Source: an uncultured Lachnospiraceae bacterium (lineage in GTDB: Bacteria; Bacillota; Clostridia; Lachnospirales; Lachnospiraceae). From it: DNA of 64,000 nt. The position numbers and the translations under genes were made by a program. The stretch lies in assembly GCA_910584965.1 (NCBI GenBank), contig CAJUDZ010000003.1, positions 150,010 to 214,009 on the forward strand. Direction: 5' to 3'. This document shows, in pieces, positions 27,872 through 36,137 of this stretch. Below the pieces are notes generated by a model, which saw only the letters and a list, made by a program, of their open reading frames with translations, had not been told where the DNA came from and searched no databases. How positions within the stretch are numbered: the stretch's first letter is position 1; every line of letters starts with the position of its first letter.

Positions 27872-29005
27872 ATGAGGGAAAAAGAACTGGCAGAGGAAAT
27901 CAAAATGGACACAATGAAAATGGAGCTGATCGGAACGGCCTGTGAGGAACTTCTGACCTACGGTCTGTGGAATTATAGAAAGAAAGCAAAGATTTTCATA
28001 AAAAAATATGCGCTCAGGCAGCAGACGCCGGCAAACGACCCGGTCTTCTGGCCGACGGGCCTGCTTGCGTCCGGTTTGTGGCATTGCAGGAGGAAGCTGT
28101 TAAACTGTAAAACCGAGGATGCAGGGGCAATGGTGAACCGAATAGAAGCCGCTCTTCTGGCCTATTTTACCAGATGGGAGAAAAAGAAGTTTCCGGTTTC
28201 TTATCTGGACGATCTGCTTGCCGGAGAAGTATTTCTCGCAATTCTGGAAGAATATCAGGACGGTTGTCGGGCGAACGGCATGATCAATGAAAAAAATGTC
28301 GGAAAATACCGAAAAGCCGTGGATAAACTGGCAGAGTATGCCTTTTCCTATCCGACGGACGAAACGGGCAGTTTTCCTTACCGCGCCGCCCGGAAGAACG
28401 GGCATATCTATGTCGATACGATCGGCCTGTCCTGCCCCTTTTTGTACGAATACGGAAGAGTCTACGAGAAGGATGAGGGGATGGAACTGGCGGTCGCGCA
28501 GATTGCGAATTTTCTGGCTTACGGAATCGACACAACGACGGAACTGCCCTATCACGGCTATGAGGTGGAGTCGGGCATGAAATATGGCATTATCGGATGG
28601 GGCAGGGCCGTCGGATGGCTTCTGCGGGGCATGATAAGGTGCATGACGGCCGTATACGGCCTGGACAGATTACAGGAATCTTACTGCCGCCTGATGGATG
28701 TGGTCATCGCATGGCAGCGCAAAGACGGTTATTTCTCCTGGCAGCTGCAGGCGATGGAGGGCCCTGCGGATACTTCCGCAACCGCGATGATCTGCCTCGC
28801 CCTGCAGGAAGGAATCCGGACGAGGATGCTTCAGGGAGAGGCCTATCAGATCGTTCTGGATAAAGGGCTTCACGCCCTGCGCAAGTCCATCAAAAACGGA
28901 AGGGTGTACGACAGCCTCGGCGAATGCGAAGGCTTTTCGCAGTATCCGCAGAACTACGGGGCCTATCCCTGGGCGCTCGGAGTGGTGCTGATGCTGGAGA
29001 TATAG
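27872..29005 (+). CDS. GH88/GH105-like glycoside hydrolase
   Basis: 377 residues, mostly helical, no signal peptide. LPYHGYEVE (about 222-230), WGRAVGWLLRG (about 243-253), FSWQLQAMEGPADTSATAM (about 288-306) and GAYPWALGVVLML at the end follow the pattern of the (alpha/alpha)6-barrel families GH88 and GH105, which cleave unsaturated uronyl residues from oligosaccharides. In a synthesis operon it may trim or recycle cytoplasmic intermediates or be a non-hydrolytic relative. The ATG at 27872 has GGGAGAG upstream; an ATG at 27905 with AGAGG is an alternative. The family call is firmer than the substrate. Confidence 0.68.
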   Translation: MREKELAEEIKMDTMKMELIGTACEELLTYGLWNYRKKAKIFIKKYALRQQTPANDPVFWPTGLLASGLWHCRRKLLNCKTEDAGAMVNRIEAALLAYFTRWEKKKFPVSYLDDLLAGEVFLAILEEYQDGCRANGMINEKNVGKYRKAVDKLAEYAFSYPTDETGSFPYRAARKNGHIYVDTIGLSCPFLYEYGRVYEKDEGMELAVAQIANFLAYGIDTTTELPYHGYEVESGMKYGIIGWGRAVGWLLRGMIRCMTAVYGLDRLQESYCRLMDVVIAWQRKDGYFSWQLQAMEGPADTSATAMICLALQEGIRTRMLQGEAYQIVLDKGLHALRKSIKNGRVYDSLGECEGFSQYPQNYGAYPWALGVVLMLEI

Positions 29006-29037
29006 GACAATGACAGGATGGATATGGGGTTATTCAT

Positions 29038-30015
29038 ATGATTATCATCAGAGTTATGGGCGGCCTGGGAAACCAGCTGCAGCAGTATGCGTTGTATAAA
29101 AAACTGGAGAGCATGGGAAAAGAAGTCAGGCTGGATACTTCCTGGTTCCGGGATACCATGCAGGAGACGGTTCTGGCGGAACGGGAACTGGAACTGCGTT
29201 ATCTGAGCGGCATTTCCTACCGGGAGGCGGCGCCGGAAGAGATCAGAAGCGTGCTCGGACGATTGTGGGAGGAGCGGGAAACAATCACGGCAAAGCTGAA
29301 AAGAAAGCTGCTCCCGGCCTCCAATCCCGTTTTTACGGAAAGTGATATGTACCATGAACAGGTATTCGGATTTGACGATAAATATCTGACGGGTTACTGG
29401 GCCTGTGAAAAATATTATGCGGATATTCTGGGAAAGCTGCGTCGGGAGATCGGTTTCCCAGAAGAAGACGTTTTATCGGGCCAAAAGACATCCGTGGAAT
29501 CCGGCAGTCGTCCGTCGGATGAAAATGCCGGCATTTTATCTAAAAATGCGGAAATGATATGTAAGATGCGGGAAACGGAGTCCGTCAGCGTGCATATCCG
29601 CAGGGGCGATTATCTGGATGCGGCCAACCGTCCGATTTTCGGAGGAATCAGTACGAAAGAATATTACCGGGCCGCGGTCGATTTTTGCAAAGAGCGGTTT
29701 CCCGGAGCGAAGTTTTTCTTTTTTTCCGATGATATTCCTTATGTACAGGAGCATTACCGGGAAGAGGCTTTTGAAATCATCGACTGGAATCACGGCAGAA
29801 ACAGCATTTATGACATGATGCTGATGAGCCGTTGCAGACATAATATCTGTGCAAACAGCACGTTCAGCTTCTGGGGGGCCAGGCTCAATCCCTTTGAACA
29901 GAAGGTGACGATACGGCCTTCCATCCATAAAAACACGCAGATCTGTATTCCGGAGCAGATGAAAGAGCTCTGGGCCGGATGGACGCTGATAACGCCGCAG
30001 GGAAAAGTCCTTTGA
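29038..30015 (+). CDS. GT11-family fucosyltransferase-like enzyme (second typical copy)
   Basis: 325 residues. MGGLGNQLQQYALYKKL, HIRRGDY (about 185-191) and NSTFSFWGARLN are the GT11 landmarks. Compared with the copy at 11974 it carries an extra Ser/Asn-rich insertion of about 25 residues (about 145-180) between the acceptor and donor domains. It probably transfers fucose or a related sugar from a GDP donor. Two intact GT11 genes plus a divergent third suggest a glycan with several such residues, or more than one glycan. Confidence 0.88.
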   Translation: MIIIRVMGGLGNQLQQYALYKKLESMGKEVRLDTSWFRDTMQETVLAERELELRYLSGISYREAAPEEIRSVLGRLWEERETITAKLKRKLLPASNPVFTESDMYHEQVFGFDDKYLTGYWACEKYYADILGKLRREIGFPEEDVLSGQKTSVESGSRPSDENAGILSKNAEMICKMRETESVSVHIRRGDYLDAANRPIFGGISTKEYYRAAVDFCKERFPGAKFFFFSDDIPYVQEHYREEAFEIIDWNHGRNSIYDMMLMSRCRHNICANSTFSFWGARLNPFEQKVTIRPSIHKNTQICIPEQMKELWAGWTLITPQGKVL

Positions 30016-30067
30016 GAAGGGCGGTATACGGTTTTTTCGCGGATTGTGGAAAGGAACTCGTCTGAGA

Positions 30068-31651
30068 ATGAACGAAAAAATAACAAAAAAAATACCGATA
30101 TATGAAGTCCTATATTTTGGCTTCTTTCTGCTGCTGTCCGTGACAAAGGGATTTGGCCTCTATGACGGACAGAAGCTTTTTATCCTGCTTGTTACGCCGG
30201 CTCTGCTCTGCGGATTTGTCAAAATTCTGATTACGCCCTATACGGGGCGGCAGTCGGTGTTCGTCGCGGCTATGCTCGTCATGACGGCGTTTGTGTATGC
30301 GCAGTCGCGGGAAAAGGGCATTCTTTTTGTCATGCTTTTGATGCTGGGAATGAAAAACATTTCCCTGAAAAAGGTGATGCGCACCGGTCTGTGGGTGTGG
30401 TCCATGTGCGCCGTTCTGCTCAGCATTTTTTCCTTTTTCCGTCTGGAACATACGATTTACCGGGTTGTCCGGAAGCTGGGGCTCGGACATATTTTCCGCT
30501 GGAGTCTCGGTTTTACGCATCCCAATATTCTGCATATTACTTATTTTGCGCTCTGCGCTTTTATCATTTATGAGCTGGCAGAGCGGTATTGTCTGAAACA
30601 TTTCGTGCTGCTGATGATCGGCAATGTGCTCGTATTTTTTTATTCGGTCAGCTTTACCGGCTTTGGCATCGTAACGATTTTCCTTGCGGGAGAGCTGTAT
30701 GTGCATTTCCGCCCCAAATTCTCTCGCCCGGAAAAGGCGGCGGTCATTCTGGTACTTCCCGTCTGCATTCTGTTCGCTTTTTTGCTGCCCTGTCTCTATG
30801 CGTTTCAGGAGGCGGCCGGACAGGTATCTCCCTGGCTGGAAAAGCTGAATCTGCTTCTGAATACCCGGATATGGCTGGCGAGCCAGTATATGTCGCCGGA
30901 ATATATGAGCCTCTTTGGCATGGAGGCCGCATTGCAGAGAATGCCGTTCGGAACCATTGACAGTTCTTATGTCTGGTGCTGTGTCAATTATGGACTGATC
31001 CCGTTTCTTTTTTTCATGGCGGCTTATATGGTTCTGGCAGCAGACCAGTGCCGGAAGCAGAAAATGGGCGAAGCGGTGATGCTCGTCTGCTTTTTGGGAG
31101 CCGGCTTCACCGAACAGCTGTTGTTTAATACCTCTTTTAAAAATATTACGCTGCTGTTTCTGGGAGAGCTTTTGTTCAGACAGAAGGAAGGAGAGAAGGA
31201 ATACTGCCTTCTTCCGGCGGCATACCGGGAAATCGAAGTGCCGGTTCCGGCCGTATGGACGTTTTTGACGGGACTTCCGAAAAAGGCGGCCGGGGTCCGG
31301 AAATCCGCTCCGAAACGGATTGTGACAGCCGTTCTTATGGGAGCTGCGGCAGGCGTGCTTCTGTGCGGCCTTCTGTACAGAGCGCCCAAAGGCTATGTTG
31401 TGCCGCGGGTGTATACGGATGGGTGGTTCGAAAGCGTCGAATATCTGGAAAGCGCAGAAGACCCCGCATATGAAGGCTATCGGATTATGAATTATACGGA
31501 TGCCGAAACGAGGATGCAGGTCGTGGAAGAAAACGCGGTTATGGTGGAATCGGCGCGGTATTACACGGGGAGCGCATTGATCGGCGGTTTCGCGGGATAT
31601 CTCCTGTGTCTCCTGTTTTGTCTGAGCAAAAAGGAGCGGAAACGGGACTGA
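30068..31651 (+). CDS. wzy: O-antigen polymerase-like membrane protein (Wzy type, second copy)
   Basis: 527 residues, about ten to twelve hydrophobic segments, a large loop between segments late in the membrane domain, and a separate last membrane segment near the C-terminus. GFTHPNILHITYF in mid-protein parallels the GMGHPNALSC block of the gene at 19237. The region from about residue 375 to the end (a cytoplasmic stretch, a membrane segment, an outer YTDGWFESVEYLES domain, a last segment) is an extension not seen in the first copy. Start at 30068, with a distant AAAGGA. Function by topology and context. Confidence 0.7.
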   Translation: MNEKITKKIPIYEVLYFGFFLLLSVTKGFGLYDGQKLFILLVTPALLCGFVKILITPYTGRQSVFVAAMLVMTAFVYAQSREKGILFVMLLMLGMKNISLKKVMRTGLWVWSMCAVLLSIFSFFRLEHTIYRVVRKLGLGHIFRWSLGFTHPNILHITYFALCAFIIYELAERYCLKHFVLLMIGNVLVFFYSVSFTGFGIVTIFLAGELYVHFRPKFSRPEKAAVILVLPVCILFAFLLPCLYAFQEAAGQVSPWLEKLNLLLNTRIWLASQYMSPEYMSLFGMEAALQRMPFGTIDSSYVWCCVNYGLIPFLFFMAAYMVLAADQCRKQKMGEAVMLVCFLGAGFTEQLLFNTSFKNITLLFLGELLFRQKEGEKEYCLLPAAYREIEVPVPAVWTFLTGLPKKAAGVRKSAPKRIVTAVLMGAAAGVLLCGLLYRAPKGYVVPRVYTDGWFESVEYLESAEDPAYEGYRIMNYTDAETRMQVVEENAVMVESARYYTGSALIGGFAGYLLCLLFCLSKKERKRD

Positions 31652-31682
31652 GGAGACGGCGGGATGTAGAAAGGGCATGGTT

Positions 31683-33731
31683 ATGGAAAAGAATACGCTG
31701 CAGTACTGCACCATATTAAAAACAAATATTAACGTTACGACGATGGAAAAGACCATCCGATATATCACGGAAAATCTGGAAGCGTTAAAAGGAAACTATA
31801 TCTGCGTGTCCAATGTCCATACGACCGTGATGGCGTACCGGGATGCACATTACCGGAAAATACAGAACGGCGGAGCGATGGCGCTGCCTGACGGCCAGCC
31901 GCTTTCTATCGTGAGCCGGCGGCGCGGATACCGGGACGCCAGAAGGGTTCCGGGGCCCGATCTGATGCCGGCGATTCTGAAACTGTCGCTGGAAAAAGGC
32001 TATTCCCATTATTTTTACGGAAGCTCGGAACATACGCTGGCGCAGCTACAAAAAACGCTTATAAAGACTTATCCCGGCCTGAAAATTGCGGGGATGTATG
32101 CGCCGCCGTTCCGGCAGATGACAGAGGAAGAAGACCGGGAAACCGTGGAACGCATCAATGCGGCAAAACCGGATTTTATCTGGGTTGCGCTCGGTGCGCC
32201 CAAACAGGAAATCTGGATGTATGAGCACAAAAACAGGGTGCAGGGCCTGATGATCGGCGTCGGCGCCGCTTTTGATTTTATGGCGGGAACAGTGAAGCGC
32301 GCCCCTCTGTGGATGCAGAAACTGTGTCTGGAGTGGGTATTCCGCATCATACAGAATCCAAAGCGCATGCTGCCCAGATATCTGAATACGAATTTTGCCT
32401 TTCTTTACCATACGGGCCGGGAAACTGCGGCGCTTGCCAGAGAGAAGCGGAGGAACGGTTCCGCGGCCGGGGTGCACAGAGAACAAGCCGGAGAAAGGCG
32501 GATGAAGCCTGCCGGAAAAGATGCGGCGCCGCTCAGAATCGCCATGATCGGACATAAGCGCATTCCGTCGAGAGAGGGCGGCGTGGAGATCGTCGTGGAG
32601 GCCCTTGCGGTCAGAATGGCGGAAAAAGGTCATAAAGTGGAGGCCTATAACAGGTATGGACATCACGTATCCGGTAAAAAATATGATGAGGAATACGGAC
32701 GCGGTGACAGAAAATACTATAAAGGCGTTCGCATTCACATCGTGCCGACCTTTAAGAGCAGCAAACTGAACGCCATCGTTTATTCCTTCTTTGCCACCGT
32801 CCGGGCGCTCGTCAAGCCTTACGACGTGATTCACTATCATGCGGAAGGACCGTGCGCCATGCTCTGGCTGCCCAGGCTGTGCGGGAAAAGGGTGGTTGCA
32901 ACGATACACGGTCTGGACTGGCAGCGGGCCAAATGGGGGAATTTTGCTTCCCGCGTGATTCGGTTCGGCGAAAAAATGGCGGCAAAATATGCGGATGAAG
33001 TCATCGTTCTTTCGGAAAATGTCCGTCAGTATTTTAAAGACACTTACGGGCGGGATGTGGTTTTTATCCCCAACGGAATCGAGCGCCCCATCAGACGGAA
33101 GGCGGAATTGATTACGGAGAAATTCGGATTACGGGAAAACGGCTATTTCCTTTTTCTGGCACGGATTGTACCCGAAAAAGGACTGCATTATCTGATCGAA
33201 GCATTTCACAAAACCGATACGGACAAGAAGCTGGTGATTGCGGGAGGCAACAGCCATGCGGCCGATTACATGGAGAAAATACACCGTATGGCTGCCGAAG
33301 ACGACCGGGTCATCATGACGGATTTCGTACAGGGACAGGTGCTGGAAGAGCTTTTTTCTTCCGCCTATGCCTTTGTCCTGCCGAGCGACGTGGAAGGCAT
33401 GGCGATCAGCCTTTTAGAGGCCATGAGCTACGGAAACTGCTGTCTCGTGAGCGATATCAGCGAGAATACGGAAGTCGTGGAGGATAAGGCGCTGACCTTC
33501 CGGAAGGGAAACGTAAAAGATTTACAGAAAAAACTGGAATATATGCTGCAAAATCCTGAAATAGTGGAAGAATACAGGAAGCAGAGCAGCGGCTTCATCT
33601 GCGGTAAATACAACTGGGACGATGTGGTGGAGCGGACGCTTCGTATCTACCGCGGGGACGCCCTGCGCGCATATGACAGGAAACAGACTGAAGAAAGGGC
33701 ATCGGCCGGATATGAAAATTCTGTTCATTAA
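31683..33731 (+). CDS. Two-domain glycosyltransferase: GT26 (WecG/TagA-like) fused to GT4
   Basis: 682 residues. The N-terminal ~245 residues are a WecG/TagA/CpsF domain: SNVHTTVMA, ALPDGQPL, RVPGPDL, WVALGAPKQEIW and GVGAAFDFMAGTVKRAP. After a basic Gly/Arg/Ala linker (about 250-278) comes a GT4 domain with GHKRIPSREGGVEIVV, HYHAEGPC, TIHGLDWQR, PNGIERP and SDVEGMAISLLEAMSYG. GT26 enzymes typically add the second sugar to a lipid-linked first sugar, so the fusion may add two consecutive sugars. The start at 31683 has AGAAAGG 8 bases upstream. An internal in-frame ATG at 32502 with AGAAAGG just before it lies exactly in the linker and could give a free GT4 protein. Confidence 0.9.
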   Translation: MEKNTLQYCTILKTNINVTTMEKTIRYITENLEALKGNYICVSNVHTTVMAYRDAHYRKIQNGGAMALPDGQPLSIVSRRRGYRDARRVPGPDLMPAILKLSLEKGYSHYFYGSSEHTLAQLQKTLIKTYPGLKIAGMYAPPFRQMTEEEDRETVERINAAKPDFIWVALGAPKQEIWMYEHKNRVQGLMIGVGAAFDFMAGTVKRAPLWMQKLCLEWVFRIIQNPKRMLPRYLNTNFAFLYHTGRETAALAREKRRNGSAAGVHREQAGERRMKPAGKDAAPLRIAMIGHKRIPSREGGVEIVVEALAVRMAEKGHKVEAYNRYGHHVSGKKYDEEYGRGDRKYYKGVRIHIVPTFKSSKLNAIVYSFFATVRALVKPYDVIHYHAEGPCAMLWLPRLCGKRVVATIHGLDWQRAKWGNFASRVIRFGEKMAAKYADEVIVLSENVRQYFKDTYGRDVVFIPNGIERPIRRKAELITEKFGLRENGYFLFLARIVPEKGLHYLIEAFHKTDTDKKLVIAGGNSHAADYMEKIHRMAAEDDRVIMTDFVQGQVLEELFSSAYAFVLPSDVEGMAISLLEAMSYGNCCLVSDISENTEVVEDKALTFRKGNVKDLQKKLEYMLQNPEIVEEYRKQSSGFICGKYNWDDVVERTLRIYRGDALRAYDRKQTEERASAGYENSVH

Positions 33732-34968
33732 TAAATTTCTGCATCCGAACGGCGGCTCCGAGACTTATATATTCGGGCTCGGAGAGGCGCTTGTGAAGAT
33801 GGGGCATGAAGTGCAGTACTTCGGCATGGAACATGAAGGACGGGCGGTTGGCAACCGGGCGGAAAGCTATACTTCCGATATGGACTTTCACGGAGGAGGG
33901 CTGCAAAAGCTCCTGTATCCGTTTAAAATCATCTATTCTGCCGAGGCGAGAAAGAAACTCCGTCCCGTTTTGCAGGACTTCGCACCGGATATTGTACACC
34001 TGAACAACATCAACTTCCAGCTCACGCCTTCGGTGATCGATGAAGTCAGGGCTTTCGAGAAAAAAAGCCGGAAACCTGTCCGCATCGTGTTTACCGCCCA
34101 CGATTACCAGTGGGTGTGCCCGAACCATATGCTGATGATACCGCGGACGGGAAAACCGTGCTTCGCCTGTCGGGGCGGCCGGTTCGGAAACTGCACGAAA
34201 AACCGGTGCATTCACGGCTCTTTTGTCAAAAGCCTGCTCGGCACGCTGGAAGCGGATTTTTATCGGTGGCGCAGGACTTACGGGAAAGTGGACCGGATTA
34301 TCTGTCCGAGCGCGTTTATGAAAAAACAGCTCGATACCGACCCGCTGCTTGCGGATAAGACGCTGGTGCTGTATAATTTCGTACCGGAAGCCGGAGAAAA
34401 AGAAGACTGCGGGAGCAGCGCGAAGAGGGACGCCGCATGGAACAGACTGCGGGAACATCTTCCCGATCGGTATGTTCTCTATTTCGGCCGCTTTTCCGCA
34501 GAAAAAGGCGTGGAAACGCTGCTGAAAGTCTGTAAGCGGATGCCGGATGTGCCGTTTGTTTTTGCGGGAACCGGGCCGCTTCATGAAGAAGTTTCACAGG
34601 CGGACAACATCCACAATGTGGGATTCGTCACGGGAGAAGCCCTGCGAAAGCTCATCGCCGGCGCGGCGTTCAGCCTGTATCCGTCCGAATGGTACGAAAA
34701 CTGTCCCTTTTCCGTGATGGAATCCCAGGCATATGCAACGCCGATGATCGCTTCTGATCTTGGCGGCATTCCGGAATTGCTGCACGACGGCGTGACCGGG
34801 GAACTCTTTCCCGCCGGGGACGAAGCCGCGCTCGGCGAAAAAATCAGGAAGCTCTGGGAACAGCCGGCGCTTTGTGCGGCGTACAGGGAGAACTGTAAAA
34901 AGATAAAATTCGATACAGCAGAGGAATATTGTGGTAAAATAATAGAACAGGTTTACGTGTGCCGGTGA
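33712..34968 (+). CDS. GT4-family glycosyltransferase with cysteine cluster
   Basis: 418 residues; its start lies inside the last 20 bases of the preceding gene, suggesting coupling. HPNGGSETYIFGLG, HLNNINFQLTP, YFGRFSAEKGVETL and NCPFSVMESQAYATP mark GT4. In the acceptor-side domain after TAHDYQWVCPNH there is a cluster CFACRGG...NCTKNRC (about 143-160) that could bind a metal or form a structural knot; such clusters occur in a subset of GT4 proteins. An insertion rich in Glu/Gly/Lys (about 223-245) separates the two Rossmann domains. Confidence 0.88.
   Translation: MKILFINKFLHPNGGSETYIFGLGEALVKMGHEVQYFGMEHEGRAVGNRAESYTSDMDFHGGGLQKLLYPFKIIYSAEARKKLRPVLQDFAPDIVHLNNINFQLTPSVIDEVRAFEKKSRKPVRIVFTAHDYQWVCPNHMLMIPRTGKPCFACRGGRFGNCTKNRCIHGSFVKSLLGTLEADFYRWRRTYGKVDRIICPSAFMKKQLDTDPLLADKTLVLYNFVPEAGEKEDCGSSAKRDAAWNRLREHLPDRYVLYFGRFSAEKGVETLLKVCKRMPDVPFVFAGTGPLHEEVSQADNIHNVGFVTGEALRKLIAGAAFSLYPSEWYENCPFSVMESQAYATPMIASDLGGIPELLHDGVTGELFPAGDEAALGEKIRKLWEQPALCAAYRENCKKIKFDTAEEYCGKIIEQVYVCR
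34935..34940 (+). promoter_or_regulatory. Possible extended -10 promoter before the radical SAM gene
   Basis: TGGTAAAAT gives an extended -10 hexamer at 34935-34940, inside the tail of the preceding GT4 gene. The expected -35 position (GATACA, 34912-34917) matches consensus only in its last three bases, so this is a weak candidate. It is noted because the following gene, a radical SAM enzyme, has an untypical gap of 78 bases before it. Confidence 0.3.
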
Positions 34969-35046
34969 GCGCAGCGTAACGGAAATTTGTGATTTGTGCC
35001 CGGCAGCGGTCGATATGCGGGCACAGAGAAAGGCATGGTTATAAAT

Positions 35047-36066
35047 ATGGCAAGACGGACATTATATGGCACGGTCATCGTGACTTACCGGTGCAATGCC
35101 CACTGTAATATGTGCGACTGCTTCCGGGACCCGACCAGGCCGGAAGAAGAGATCACGCTGGAAGATATAAAAAAACTGCCTGAAATGGCTTTTACGAATA
35201 TTACCGGGGGAGAGCCTTTTATCCGGCAGGATATCCCCGAAATCGTCAGAGAACTGTACAAAAAAACCGACAGGATTGTCATTTCTACAAACGGATATTT
35301 TACGGACAGGATCATCGGTCTTTGCAAAGAATTTCCCAAAGTGGGCATCCGCATCAGCATCGAAGGCCTGCAGGAGACGAATGACGCAATCCGCGGCATC
35401 CCGGACGGCTTTAACAGGGGGTATAAGACGCTGAAAACGCTGGTGGAAATGGGCCATCCCGATGTGGGATTCGGCATGACGGTGCAGGATATGAACTGTG
35501 AAGATCTGGTGCCGCTGTACAATATCGCGAACGACATGGGAATGGAGTTTGCCACGGCGACCCTTCATAATTCCTTCTATTTCCGGAAGACGGACAATAA
35601 GATCGACGACAAATATAAGGTGGCGCAGAATTTTGAAAAGCTGATTAACGAGCTTTTGAAGAGCAATTCCCCGAAAAAGTGGTTCCGCGCCTATTTTAAC
35701 CACGGACTGATCAATTATATTTACGGCAATAAGAGGCTTCTGCCCTGCGATATGTCCAAAAACGCTTTTTTCATCGACCCGTTCTGCGATGTCATACCCT
35801 GTAACGGCATGGAGAAAAAGGCGGTCATGGGAAATCTCAGGAAGCAGAGCTGGGACGAGCTGTGGAACTCAAAGCAGGCCGAAGAAGTCCGCCGCTGTAC
35901 AAAAAACTGTACAAGAAACTGCTGGATGATCGGAAGCGCTTCGCCCGCCATGCACAAATATATCTGGGTACCCGGCTGGTGGGTTATCCGGCATAAGTTT
36001 TTGAAGGGCGGGAAGTACAGTCTGGAGGAGAATCCGTTTATGCGGTCGAAACTTCAAGACAAATAA
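35047..36066 (+). CDS. Radical SAM/SPASM-domain protein
   Basis: 339 residues. TYRCNAHCNMCDC (about 14-26) is the CX3CX2C site for the 4Fe-4S cluster that cleaves S-adenosylmethionine; TGGEPF, ISTNGYF and ISIEGLQETND are the standard strand motifs. The C-terminal third has a SPASM-type set of cysteines (PCDMSKNAF, FCDVIPCNGM, RRCTKNCTRNCW) for auxiliary clusters. It lies among glycosyltransferases, with no peptide precursor gene seen nearby, so a carbohydrate or lipid carrier is the likely substrate. It could modify a sugar by a radical route. An ATG at 35035 is an alternative start; neither spacing to GAAAGG is ideal. Confidence 0.88.
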   Translation: MARRTLYGTVIVTYRCNAHCNMCDCFRDPTRPEEEITLEDIKKLPEMAFTNITGGEPFIRQDIPEIVRELYKKTDRIVISTNGYFTDRIIGLCKEFPKVGIRISIEGLQETNDAIRGIPDGFNRGYKTLKTLVEMGHPDVGFGMTVQDMNCEDLVPLYNIANDMGMEFATATLHNSFYFRKTDNKIDDKYKVAQNFEKLINELLKSNSPKKWFRAYFNHGLINYIYGNKRLLPCDMSKNAFFIDPFCDVIPCNGMEKKAVMGNLRKQSWDELWNSKQAEEVRRCTKNCTRNCWMIGSASPAMHKYIWVPGWWVIRHKFLKGGKYSLEENPFMRSKLQDK

Positions 36067-36137
36067 GGAATAATATGTTAGAATAACAGATAGTATATTT
36101 TTCCAACGGGCCGGGATGAAGGATAAGGAAGCGTTAT

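Noticed and set aside
30110..31768. 552-residue open frame on the - strand
   Set aside because: It mirrors the Wzy-like gene on the + strand; composition is His/Gln/Arg rich with no domain, typical of antisense reading of a membrane protein gene.
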